A DNA stretch of 64,000 nt from Chondrus crispus (Eukaryota > Rhodophyta > Florideophyceae > Gigartinales > Gigartinaceae), in assembly GCF_000350225.1 (NCBI RefSeq), contig NW_005179051.1:50732-114731 (forward strand), in the 5' to 3' direction. The notes beneath the pieces are model-generated. The model saw only the letters and a list, made by a program, of their open reading frames with translations. It did no database searches and was not told the origin of the DNA. A program made the translations under genes and the position numbers. How positions within the stretch are numbered: the stretch's first letter is position 1; each line of letters starts with the position of its first letter. Below are positions 33,960-43,992 of the stretch, piece by piece.

Positions 33960-35517
33960 CAACGGCTCATGCTGGAGGGGCAGTTACGCGCTTTCCAGAC
34001 GGAGGGTACTGGTCAACTTCAGGAAGAGGCGCGAAAGAAGCAGAAGTGGAAGCAAAAACTCTCTCGTCCTCCGGCACCGCGCAGCGAAATGCGGAGCCAG
34101 AGAGCAGGGGTTGAGTGCTCTGCTGCCGCTTGACTCCCCAAATGCGCCCCTCGCCCCCTTGCGAATCCCTCCGCGGCGTATTATGAAGCCCCCATCGCTC
34201 CAGTCGAGCACTCGCACCCGCCCCTACTGGATGTCTCGGGGCCCGTCGTGACGGCTGCCCCCACTTTTTCCGACTGGCAGCATGTCATGCATGTTGATAC
34301 GAAAGCAATCATCTCACCTGACACAAAAGACCAAAGCGAACATTGGCAAATCCCACCTCAGTCACTCTACCAGGAACCGCCGAGAAGGCTCTCCCTGTCA
34401 TTGGCGTAACCACTTGCGCAGCTTGGGTCTGCTCATGTCGCTTCCTAGCCGCTGGAATCGCAACAACAACAAGATCTCAGGAAGTCATCCTTCAGCAGGG
34501 GAAGCTCCCTCCCATACAGTAACAACCGGGAGCGCGACAAACTTCTATGCATTACCCAATCGCAGAGTCTGGAATTTTTATTGGGGAACAAAAACAAGAA
34601 CCGGATATGCTCCTCCGCGATGCCCCAAGAGCCTCTGATGTCGATTACGTTGCAGATGCAGCATAGCACAGCCACAGCCACGGACATTTAATATCCTCTT
34701 TCGCCACGACGCAAGGAACCACGACAGTGCAACCGCAAAATACGGAGCCTCTGTACCAGCCAGCACCACAAGAGACGAAGACAGTACCAAAAGAAAACCA
34801 CGACGTATGTTTATTCATTACCCATTATCCGCAACTGCGGTACGGAAATCTCGCATGGGCGGAGACTTGCAAAGTTTATGACAAATTGTCCAGCTGTCGT
34901 CGCCCCTGTGCTGGAGGGCGGCCTGCCAAGTGTCCTACCATTCCATACTCTTATTCATTATATGAGCCCAGAAACGTCTCAAGCATTGTCCGCGGCATAT
35001 GCAACTGGGGCCGAGCCGATGGTGGCCAGTATCTTTCAAGTAACGCAGCACTGGGCGGTACTAAAAGGGTTAGGGCCAAGACTGAAAGTCGATTCCGTGT
35101 CCGCTGATTACAATAGCCCCCCCCCACAAATTTTCGTCGCAGAGACCGCGTAGCTGCGGAAATCGGGGAGAATGAAGGGGATATTGGTGACGATATCCCT
35201 GGATACGAACTGAAAATCCAAGCTGGTGGCAGTGAACACTAGGGGACTTCAAGGACATGCTGCAGAAATTCGTGCTAGCTCTGAAATCAGACCCCGCGCT
35301 TCCCCTGGATTATCCCCGCGGACCCCTAAGACGGCACATCCAGTCCGTGCGGGCGTGTCAAGGGGCGGTGATAGGCGTCGGGTGTACAATATTGATGAAG
35401 TGGATGACCGTGAAGCTGCGCTCTCGGATGCAAAAGGGGAACAAAGGACCAGCAGTCTCGTTGAATCCCCTGTACCGGGGCAATCTCAAAACGTCCTCAT
35501 ATGAGGCCTTAGTTTGA
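33960..35517 (+). pseudogene. module sense ORF remnant, unknown protein
   Basis: Several frames in series carry protein-like sequence that recurs at 57448-58483: VMHVDTKA, IPPQSLYQEPP, LAQLGSAHVAS followed by TAG and then PLESQQQQDLRKSSF, NTEPLYQPAPQETKTVP, and finally FMTNCPAVVAPVLEGGLPSVLPFHTLIHYMS (34876-35153, read in two parts). The TAG after HVAS is present in both copies. A further frame (about 35249-35517, ending YEALV) follows. I recognise no domain. The repeated occurrence in two gypsy elements shows it belongs to the element family rather than being a chance frame. Confidence 0.55.
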
Positions 35518-35686
35518 GACCTCCCTCTTCCCCGTGTTCGGTGGATGGCGGGTCTCTACACAAAGATAATCATGATGACGCCGCACTCTTCGCGCAAGCT
35601 CTTATAACGCAAGAAAGGGAAGAGATTCCTTTACCGTTGTCATCCACGCGCTAACCGCTCTACTAAGGGATGACGGGGCCACGTAG

Positions 35687-37912
35687 TCAAGGATCGGCCT
35701 TGCCGACGGCCCCTGCCGAGCCCGCTTCATAGGGATCCGGGGGGCAGTAGCTGGGGTGACGAGGGACCTCGTTTACCTCCGCGTAGCTTGGGATATGCGC
35801 GTACGGGTCGCGGATTGGCTCCCGCCGCACGGGAGTGGGGTTCGGAGGGAGAGCACCACCCTCGCGAGAGGACGTCGCCCGACTGCTGCGGAGCGCGTCA
35901 CGCTCCCTGCGGTACCGATCGCAGTCAACGCATGCACGCTCGTACGCGTCCAAACGCTGGAGACAGTCCTGTCGGGATCGCTGCAGTTCCTCCGTGATGC
36001 GCTGCAACTCAGACGATAGACGATCGCATTCGCCACCGCGGCGGTGTGCATCCTCCGTCCGCGCCAAGAACCAGGTCGAAAACGTCTTCAGTAGCTCGTG
36101 TACCGACCAGGCGCGGTCCCGTAATTTACCAAGGGCTCGAGAGAGCTCGGGTATGACCGCGACTTCGCGTGGGGGAACTTGAAGGAAGCGCACTTCGGCC
36201 TCCCGAATTGGCTGGGACACTGTTGGGACGAGGGGTGGAACCGGGGGCACGGCAGGGACCGGATCCGTCATACAGACAGGAGCGGATGGCGCGGCAGCGC
36301 GGAAAGGGTTACACCCTACGAAATCCGTGGTCGGACTTACCGCGTCCAAATCGCGGTACCTCTTCCGCCGCGCTTCGCGAGCGTTGGACCCCACGCCCCC
36401 GAGCGCCCCCGCACGAGGAGGGTTGGACGGACCCGATTCGGAACGCGAGACGAACGCGTCGCTCCGGAGGTCGTACGGCAAGAACGCCGCCCGTTCACCA
36501 AATGTGAAGTCGGTCCACAGGCGCCGAGCTGCTTCGCCGACTCGAACCGCTCGTTGTAGGAGGTCAAGCGCGGAGCCAAATGTCCAGAGAAAGTGAGAAG
36601 AGTTCCACTCGAGAGAGTGTAACGCTACGTTCGGAAGACCCACTGCAACCCTCTCCAGATACGCGAGAGTGGCCGGGGGCTGGATAAAAACCCGTCTGTT
36701 GACGCTGACCTCACTCATTATGGCGCTCGTGAGAGACCAGGCCCATTCCCGTTCACAATTATACGCCAGGAGGGCATAGGCAGGATGCCGACGGTCGACA
36801 CACGCGTACCCGAAGTGTTTCAATACGTAAGGGAGCAGCGGGTGGATACCCAAGGACGGAAAGGACCCACGTACCGCGTCGGGCAGAGAAGGGAAGTCGA
36901 AGGGGGTGAGACCGCCTTCGAAAGAAGCCGACCGGAAAACGCGACCGTCGACTTCATCTGCTCTCTTGTATGCCGCCCAGTCGTGATGCGCCACCGCGAT
37001 GCCATGGAGACGCATCAGCGAACTCGCTGACTTTTGTAAGGATACGCGGGACTTGGAGTACGCGTAAGGTCGAGGGCACACGTACAACGGCGCGACCCCT
37101 GACAGTACGAACTGCCGTGGTTCGCGGCGGGGGCCACAGAACATGGCGGACGCCATGCGGTCTATATATTCGGCCTCCGCCGCGCTATACGCGAACGTGC
37201 GATCACAAGGGATCTCATCCAGCACTTGATACGCCGTGCCCCCACCCTCAGCCATAAGCCTTCCGAGGGCCGATGTGGACTCATCCACGAGACCAGCTTC
37301 ATGAATCTTACGGATACGCACGAGATCCGGGCGGAGACAAGCACGCGTCAACAACTCCGAGACAGTGACCCGGACCCGTTCATAACGGCGCCAAGGATAT
37401 CGTAGCTGGCTGAGGGGGAGCGGCGCGGAACCCTCCCAGGGCACACCCAACCACCGGGTGGTGGAAGGCGCGTCGGCGGCATCCCCAGCCGCGATATGGC
37501 CGGAGTCCCCGATCGGCGACCCGGGGCAACGGCAACTCCCGCAAGCCCCGTATGACCCCTGCTCCGGCTGGTAGAACGCGCCCACGGAGGCGGGAGCCAT
37601 CGGGGCATCTTCTTTACGCGGCGGAGGACCGCTCCCCCCGCGCAAAACGGAGGTCGGGCCGGCATCTAGAACGACAGACACAGTAGAGGCGCGTGAGCGG
37701 GTTTTCTGAAACGGGGAGCGGAGGCTCCCCAGCTCGCTCCCCGAGGCACTCGAGATCGTCGTTGCGCGCTGCCCGGTGTCGTTGGTCGGCAGCACCGACA
37801 GCGGGATAAGAGGCGTGCCAGACGGCCGCAACGACGAGCCCTGACTGTTGAGGCGGTCGGGCATCTGGAACGAGGGAAGGACGCGATAAGGCACGGGAGA
37901 GGGGCGGGTCAA
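35687..37912 (-). CDS. 741-residue antisense ORF inside gypsy-2, unknown function
   Basis: This uninterrupted frame of 2226 nt runs opposite to gag and pol, between the pol end and the 3' LTR. It opens with ATG and ends with TGA. The N-terminal quarter is Ser/Pro/Arg-rich and has a Cys cluster CGSCRCPG near residue 124. The middle (about 165-470) looks globular: LTRACLRPDLVRIRKIHEAG, FAYSAAEAEYIDRMASAMF, GIHPLLPYVLKHFGYACVDR. The region around residues 600-690 is a heptad-like coiled coil (LSSELQRITEELQRSRQDCLQRL). The tail is Pro-rich. I know no such protein. It is the only long gene of this element without a stop, although gag and pol each have several. It could be an accessory gene of the retroelement (antisense extra ORFs are known from some plant Ty3 elements) or a gene of another element inserted in reverse. 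Confidence 0.65.
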   Translation of the reverse strand: MTRPSPVPYRVLPSFQMPDRLNSQGSSLRPSGTPLIPLSVLPTNDTGQRATTISSASGSELGSLRSPFQKTRSRASTVSVVLDAGPTSVLRGGSGPPPRKEDAPMAPASVGAFYQPEQGSYGACGSCRCPGSPIGDSGHIAAGDAADAPSTTRWLGVPWEGSAPLPLSQLRYPWRRYERVRVTVSELLTRACLRPDLVRIRKIHEAGLVDESTSALGRLMAEGGGTAYQVLDEIPCDRTFAYSAAEAEYIDRMASAMFCGPRREPRQFVLSGVAPLYVCPRPYAYSKSRVSLQKSASSLMRLHGIAVAHHDWAAYKRADEVDGRVFRSASFEGGLTPFDFPSLPDAVRGSFPSLGIHPLLPYVLKHFGYACVDRRHPAYALLAYNCEREWAWSLTSAIMSEVSVNRRVFIQPPATLAYLERVAVGLPNVALHSLEWNSSHFLWTFGSALDLLQRAVRVGEAARRLWTDFTFGERAAFLPYDLRSDAFVSRSESGPSNPPRAGALGGVGSNAREARRKRYRDLDAVSPTTDFVGCNPFRAAAPSAPVCMTDPVPAVPPVPPLVPTVSQPIREAEVRFLQVPPREVAVIPELSRALGKLRDRAWSVHELLKTFSTWFLARTEDAHRRGGECDRLSSELQRITEELQRSRQDCLQRLDAYERACVDCDRYRRERDALRSSRATSSREGGALPPNPTPVRREPIRDPYAHIPSYAEVNEVPRHPSYCPPDPYEAGSAGAVGKADP

Positions 37913-38442
37913 AAGGAAACCGAAGGAGAACGCGTCAAGAGTGGTAAGCGCAAGGGGCGCTGTAGGAAAGGCACGCGGTCAGCTAGGGCAGGGACTGCGG
38001 CGCGCAGCCGGACAACACAATAGCCGCCGTTGTGGATATAGAAGAACCAAAAAAAATCGAGGGTAAATTTGTACCCCACCGGCACGCGTTCGCATATGGC
38101 GGGTGCGCATAAGCTGCCAGGTGAAGGCGTCATGACGGGCGCTGTAAAGGCCGTCGCGATTGGGGTCGCCCGGGACACAGTACGAACCGGAGGAGACGCG
38201 CCATGCTCCACAAGGTCACCTCCGCTCGCCCGTCGCAAGGGTAGGAGGCCTAAGAAGGGGAAGACCTCGAGCCAGCGACCGTTAGCCACCGCCCCGCTGC
38301 GGCTCTCATGACTACAGCTCCTCCCCTTCGCGTCGGTCACGCGAACCACCGCACCCCTACGTCGCTTATTCTGTAAGAGCGGCCGCGCGACCTCAACCCC
38401 GGCGCTACAGAGAGTGGGAGAGCACGCGTGGTGGGTACGCAT
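37909..38442 (-). CDS. 177-residue antisense ORF preceding the 741-residue ORF
   Basis: The frame begins at 38442 with ATG and ends with a TGA that overlaps the ATG of the next ORF (ATGA at 37909-37912). It is Arg/Pro-rich with a hydrophobic stretch FTLDFFWFFYIHNGGY near residue 128. I recognise no family. In a eukaryote the ATGA overlap does not by itself mean co-translation. It may be a leader, or part of the same gene through an intron I cannot place, or a chance frame in GC-rich DNA. Confidence 0.3.
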   Translation of the reverse strand: MRTHHACSPTLCSAGVEVARPLLQNKRRRGAVVRVTDAKGRSCSHESRSGAVANGRWLEVFPFLGLLPLRRASGGDLVEHGASPPVRTVSRATPIATAFTAPVMTPSPGSLCAPAICERVPVGYKFTLDFFWFFYIHNGGYCVVRLRAAVPALADRVPFLQRPLRLPLLTRSPSVSF

Positions 38443-38494
38443 GAGGACTCGAATTGCTGTCGTGGACTATAACCCCCCCCGCGCGCTACCAAAA

Positions 38495-38531
38495 GAGTGA
38501 ACGCGGACGTTCACCCTTAAGGGGAGGGCTC
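38495..38531 (+). repeat. polypurine tract of gypsy-2 with preceding hairpin
   Basis: GTGAAC-GCGGAC-GTTCAC (38497-38514) is followed by CCTTAAGGGGAGGGCTC and then the 3' LTR. Its outermost G-C pair corresponds to T-A in the first copy at 32185, a pair-preserving change. Confidence 0.8.
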
Positions 38532-39153
38532 TGTAGCATAATCGCGAGGACGTTATTTGAACGCGCGGGGTGACTACTGTACTCCCGCAAAATGCATTAC
38601 AGCGCACACACTGGCGCCTGTAAGTACGCGATTGCTGCTCGCTGTGCACGTTTACAGCGTGACGATCCGGAGTAAGGCGCGCGAGCTTCCCGTGTAAGGC
38701 GCTACCTAGATACTGTAGTATCTGTTATGATAGATTATTTACTTGTATATTAAATGACAGGGCGACCGGCGGCGGAGGGAGGACAAGGACAAGCACGGGC
38801 TTGGTACCAGATCCTCCACCGCAGGTCTAACCCCGTCCGCTTATTCTAAACGCGTTCTCCTAACGCGAGCGCGTTAACTAGAAACGAACGCGGGTAGCGG
38901 TCGCGAACGTACGCGCGCGAGCTGGATCCGCCTCCGCCCGTCGGTGCTAGAACGCTAACTAGCGCCGCCCCGGGGCGTCGAGCGCGTCGAACCGCTCTAC
39001 CGCGTACTGTGTTCGCGTCCGCTCCCCACCGCTCTACCACGCTACCACCGCCCGCGTTCTTTTCTGGTGTGTGTGTTTTTGTCCTCTCTCGCGTACACAG
39101 GTCTTCGAAGAACCACAGCTAAACCCCCAACGCGACCGGGGGTTTATGCTACA
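38532..39153 (+). repeat. 3' LTR of gypsy-2
   Basis: Same length as the 5' LTR (622 bp), with about five single-base differences seen by eye. It is followed directly by the GGTAG target duplication at 39154-39158. Confidence 0.95.
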
Positions 39154-39341
39154 GGTAGTGACGATTACAGTGTGTTTACAGATTGTCCCAAAACAGCTTG
39201 ATTATTTCGTAAAGTAGTACTGTTTCTTCACGTAAGCTTTCGCTTTTTGCTCTCTCCAAGCACTATATTCGTGAGGAAAGTTTATAAAATGGTCCATTCC
39301 CAAACGGGAATTTTATCCCTGTCAGCCTGCGTCTCGTGGCG

Positions 39342-40265
39342 ATGGCATCCGCGATCATTGTTACGGATACACATTTTTCGGCTGTGGGTGAGAAGCTTAT
39401 ACGCAAGTCGTCCGCACTTGCCGCGCAGTCGCGTCGCTTTCGAGCCTTTTTCGGTGTATCACACCGTGTTTGCGCGATTATTTGGAATACTTTTGGAAGC
39501 TTACTCCCAAAGGATGCTATGCCAGAGCACCTCTTGTGGGCATTTTTATTTTTGAAAGTTTATTCGACTGAACATGTCAATTGTTCAATAACTGGTGATG
39601 AGAAAACATTTCGGAAATGGTGCTGGAAATTCGTCATTTGACTGTCTGATCTCAAATCTGTAAGCAAAAATCACCATGATTTGGCTCAGGTGTATTCGTC
39701 GTTTAGATCTAACTTCTAGCGTTTTTATTGGGCAGATTCACTCGGATCGGCGTGTCGGCAGTAGCGTAGGTGGATCCTTGAACGTGTCAGGAGACGAGAC
39801 GGATTATCCAATCATGGAACCGAAGCCCTTTTCTTCTGAGTGGTTCTCGCACAAATTTAACGGACCCGGGTTAAGATATGAAATAGGAATCTCAATTTCC
39901 ACTGGACACATAGTATGGGTTAATGGCCCGTTTCCTTGTGGTTCCTATCCAGATTTAAAAATATTTTGTGAAGGAATGAAAGCTGCTTTTGCACCCAATG
40001 AGAAGGTCGTGGCTGACGGTGGTTATCCAGACGAGAAATTTTTAATTCCAACATTGGTACAGGAGACAGATTGGGAGATATTCGGACGTATTCGCGCTCG
40101 TCATGAAATCGTGAATGGGCGACTGAAACAATTTGCTGTTATCAGCCGCCGTTTTCGTCACCACATTTCACTTCATTCGTAATGATTTCATGCTGTAGCA
40201 AACGTGATGCAGCTGATGATGGAGGTTGAGGAACCATTATTGACATTTGAAAGAATTAAAGTAAA
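39342..40265 (+). pseudogene. DDE-superfamily (HARBI1/DDE_Tnp_4-like) transposase
   Basis: The first part (ATG 39342) reads SRRFRAFFGVSHRVCAIIW, MPEHLLWAFLFLKVYSTEH and DEKTFRKWCWKFV, then an in-frame TGA at 39639-39641. After a degraded stretch the core continues: GDETDYPIMEPKPF (first Asp), SHKFNGPGLRYEIGISISTG, VNGPFPCGSYPDLKIF, VVADGGYPDEKF (second Asp) and RARHEIVNGRLKQFAV (Glu). Stop 40180-40182 lies inside the normal C terminus, which goes on in another frame (HAVANVMQLMMEVEEP) to about 40265. A short intron (GTAAGC to CTCAG near 39660-39698) is conceivable. No terminal repeats were recognised. Confidence 0.8.
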
Positions 40266-40937
40266 ATAAACTCCATTTTGTAAAACAACAGGACTGCTTT
40301 CACTCAACAGTAATTTAAAAATCCTTTCGTAAGAAAGAGTAGTCAGAATGAATTATTATCAAGTACGGCTTCACTTCATCTGCAAAACTCTATTCATCTG
40401 ATGGGGTTAGTCCGCTATATTTCTGGATTACTTGTGTGATACCACGATGTCAAGTAGCGTAATGATAAATTCGCACTTTCCCATGCCCTCATGGTGAACA
40501 TTGCGTATCAAATCTAGTGCAACATATGATTTGGGTGCAATCTCCCAAATATTTGATTCAGATATGTTTCAAACAGCGCTCTCTCAGATCTGAAAAGGTT
40601 CCATTACAGGCTTCTTCATGGTAGCGCAGAGACAGCAGCCAGTCATTCATAGCTCGGCGTACCTGCTCAGTGAATATCAGTATTCACGAATAGCTAAACT
40701 GGTCATCCAGCAGGCATTATCTGTTCCACAGAACAGTATCGCTGCTGCTTGTGTGGAGCTGCACCCACCATCACCTGAATTCTCGTGCTGCAGTGCTTGT
40801 AGTTGATACACGCTCCAGAATATAAAAGGTAAAGAGGGTACCATCCTGGTCTCCGCGATAAAGTTCCTCAACCCATCTCAATCCACAACAACCCATCCGA
40901 ACTGTTGGGGGCAACAACCCATCTCAGAACCATTCCA
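40266..40937. other. spacer, nothing recognised
   Basis: Only short frames. Near 40865-40920 the word CAACCCATC occurs repeatedly just before the next coding region, which may be its leader. Confidence 0.55.
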
Positions 40938-43900
40938 ATGACTACGACTAGGCGTACGACTCGCGCAAAGCGCAATATTGCACAAGCGAGTAGCTCGAGG
41001 CATGGTGAACCGCTACATACCCCTGAGTCCCGCACTGTAGCTCCCCCACGCACATCACCGCGTAGTACTGCTCGGGACTCGCAAAGCACCCCACTACGAA
41101 GCGGGAAGCGTCGCGTGCAGCTCGCGACGCCAACCACTCTACATACCCTTGAGTCCCGCCCTGTGAATCCCCAACAAACGGCAAGGAGCAGTCGTAAACG
41201 AGGTTGCCCGCCAACAGATCCCTCACCCACTGCTCAGAACTCGCAAAGCTCAGGATTGCGAGACGGGAAGCGTGGCGCCCTTTCTGCGACGCCAGCAACT
41301 TCACACACACCACTCTTAACGCCGCCAGACACAACGCAACTTTTTAATGTTCCCATCCGACACACCTCACCATGTCCCCCGGATTCTACCATGCGAAATC
41401 AACCCAGCCCGACCACAGCGATACGACGATCGCCCCAAAGGCGGACATCAAGTGTTTCGCTGGCTTCCGGTACAGTGCAGCGTAAAGTGTGGAGCATCCG
41501 CTCATTGGTAATTGCAGCCTGACGGATAGCTGCGGAACCCAAAGTAGCTCCAGCTACCCCAAATGCAGCAGAATCTACACCACCCGAACTGCAAGAAGAA
41601 GATGCTCTAGCTACGCCAAATGCCGCAGAATATCGAACACTGGAACATGAAGATGAGTTGTCTAAACCTAGTAGTGACGCTGAGTACCATCCCCCTCCGC
41701 CCTCTAACACTCGAACGAAAAATGGACCCCTATCGCAACGAAGTCCGGCCAGTCGCAGTGTTGCGAACAGCGAGACATCACCTTTGAAAAAGAGAGTATA
41801 CACGTACAAGAGTCGCCGTGGCGGCAAGGGTGTGGAGTGTTTGTTACTTAAACGACGCCGTGCCTACGCTGATGCCTTCCAAAACATGGAGGTGGATAAG
41901 TTAAGACGTTGTATCCATCGCCGCTGTTTTTGCAAAACAGACGCTCGATACGTCAAGGCTCAAGTGCAACATGTATCTTTGCTGAATAGGGCGGGGAGAC
42001 GAGCTTATCTGGAGTGCTTGTTGGAAAATAACTCAGGGATGTTTTTCTTCGATGGAAAGGCGGTGTGTTATAAGTTTCTTGAGAAGTCCCTGCAGTTTTC
42101 TAGGGATTTCCAGGGCTCTGTTAAAGGCACACCGTTTAGCAAGAGGAGGTCTTCCTTGACTTCTACTGTAAGAAACTCAGAAGCTAATCAACGGGACGCA
42201 GTCATATGCTTCCTTGAACGTCTTTCAGAAAGCACAGCCGACCATATGCCCAACCGAAACGAACAGCACTTGCCCTATTTCCAAAAAGCCCAGGTCCTCG
42301 ACATCTTCCTCTCTGATTTCAGTCGCCTCCACTCGCGCGCCCCAACCACGCGAAGCTATTTTTACGAGAGATGGCAAAAGCACGTGCCCAACATCAAAGT
42401 GCGGAGGGGCATTGGTTCACAGTGTGTTCCGAATGCGATCTCATCAGAGACCTGCTCTCCAAAGCCAGTACCGATGAGTCAGCAACTCGGTTACTTCGTG
42501 AGCGAAAAACCACTCACAACGATATGGTTGCAGCGGATCGGCGCGAGTTCCAGAAGAAGTGTGATAAAGCAGGACTGTATCCTGTTAAGTATTGCTCTAT
42601 CATTCTAGATGGTGCAGACCAGTCCGCCCTCGGTTTGCCGCATTTTCTCTTTAATACCAAGCACACAAAGGGGCGCAGTATCAAAGTCAAGCTAATTGGA
42701 GTGCTTGAACATGGTCCCGTGAAACATCTGTCCCTGTTCACTATGACAGATGAATATGAGACAGGCGCGAATCACGAATTAGAACCTCTTCATCGGACCC
42801 TGATGGTAAAGGCTGAGAAGGGCCCACTCCCGGACACCCTGTTCGTGCAGGTGGACAATTGCACTCGCGAAAATAAGAACAGATACTTCTTCGGATACAT
42901 GGAATCCCTGGTTGCATGGGCGTGTTTCAAGAAGTCTTTGTGCCGTTTCTACCAATTGGTCATACCCATTCTGACATAGACCAAGCGTTCAGCTGCACTG
43001 CTCACCGGCTCAGGCATCATGAGGCTATAACTCTGGAAGACCTGATCACTGAACTCGGGAAGGCATATAACCCTCCCCCTCACGTTGCTGATCTTCTCCA
43101 GATTATAAACTTCTCTGGGCTGTGTGACCAAGAAAGGTGTTTGGAAAAGCCTCCACGGTTTTCCCATTTTCGATATTTCAAGTTTCACCGTGTGGAGGGG
43201 ATCCCAGAGTATCGTGGTAATTCTTTTAACACTGCATGTTCCGCGCGGGTTGGGTGTAACGACGATTGGGGCTCTCTCAAGGTCGAGCAGTGCACCGGAG
43301 GCTTCCTGAAATTTGCACCTGACCTTGCCAAAACACCACCGACCGAAGCCACATGTCCTAACGGTCTTGATAAAATCAACACCCGGCTTGTGTCTGAGGA
43401 GACACGAGTGAATGACAGGAGAAAGTTAGCCCAGCTACGGCTTCTACGCGACCGCGTGTATGAATCAAGACTGGAGAGATTCCACTGGAATCTGCGCGAC
43501 GTATTTGAGATGAAGGGAAAGTATAGAACAGTTACTGATGCGGTTGATGGCTTGCAAGACGAAATTGAATTGAACATGATGAAGTTGAAATCGAGATGGC
43601 AGAACAACCCCTGCAAGACCTCGAATACTAATGTAATGACTTCGTAGCAGTACGCGGTTCTTCTTGCTCTATAGAAACCGTCCCGTTCTGGGTCGGGCGT
43701 GTCATATCAATTCACAATGACGATGAAGGCGTAACTACGGATCTCACCATCCATTGGTGGGAAGGGTACAATGGTAAATGTGCCTGGACAGGTAAGTATG
43801 GACCCTCTAGGTTACATGACAATAGAAAACCGTGGACAGAGTTTATCAGTGTCGCAACTGTTTTGTCTAGGTTTTCGGAGTTGAAGAAATCGAAAGAGAC

Positions 43901-43949
43901 CAGCGCAGCAGCGGCCAGGCAAATTAGGCAGGCTCTTGGAGTTGCGTGA
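40938..43949 (+). pseudogene. large transposon protein with DUF7869-like RNase H-fold core
   Basis: From ATG 40938 one coding region of about 1000 residues runs through one stop (TGA 41520-41522) and three one-base frame changes (about 42400, 42915 and 43636). The N third is Ser/Thr/Pro/Arg-rich and holds an internal duplication plus a repeated ATPNAAE. A basic middle part follows (KKRVYTYKSRRGG, CIHRRCFCKTDARY), then the core: CSIILDGADQSALGLP, LIGVLEHGPVKHLSLFTMTDE, LFVQVDNCTRENKNRYFFGY, VPFLPIGHTHSDIDQAFS. The spaced acidic residues (DGAD, DNCTREN, DIDQ) resemble a DDE-type catalytic set, as in proteins I know under the name DUF7869. A C-terminal part (VPFWVGRVISIHND, TDLTIHWWEGYN, KPWTEFISVATVLS) looks BAH- or chromo-like. 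Element ends were not found. Confidence 0.65.
41010..41300 (+). repeat. imperfect internal duplication in the DUF7869-like gene
   Basis: Two units of about 150 bp share CATACCC-TGAGTCCCGC (41013 and 41140), ACTCGCAAAGC and CGGGAAGCGT...GCGACGCCA. They encode the repeated TPESR/TLESR and GKR segments. Confidence 0.6.
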
Positions 43950-43992
43950 TATGCTGGGTGGCCTCCGCTACTCGGTGGTCTGCTTGACGCAG

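Larger units (their letters stand above)
24190..39153 (+). mobile_element. complete Ty3/gypsy chromovirus-type element gypsy-2 with an extra 6.3-kb module
   Basis: Two 622-bp LTRs are flanked by the direct repeat GGTAG (24185-24189 and 39154-39158). By eye the LTRs differ at about five positions, under 1 percent, so insertion is recent. Order: LTR, gag, -1 frameshift signal, pol (protease, RT, RNase H, integrase, chromodomain), first purine tract, a 6.3-kb module with sense remnants and a 741-codon antisense ORF, second purine tract, LTR. At 14.96 kb it is far longer than a usual 5-7 kb gypsy element. Gag and pol carry one indel and three stops, so this copy must have moved with proteins supplied in trans or died soon after insertion. 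Confidence 0.93.

Noticed and set aside
36169..36596. Plus-strand frames of 89-126 codons opposite the 741-codon ORF
   Set aside because: Arg/Pro-rich frames typical of the reverse strand of a GC-rich gene; the minus frame is six times longer.
40865..40920. CAACCCATC repeats as a CRISPR-like or satellite array
   Set aside because: Only a few irregular copies with no spacer structure; this is eukaryotic DNA.
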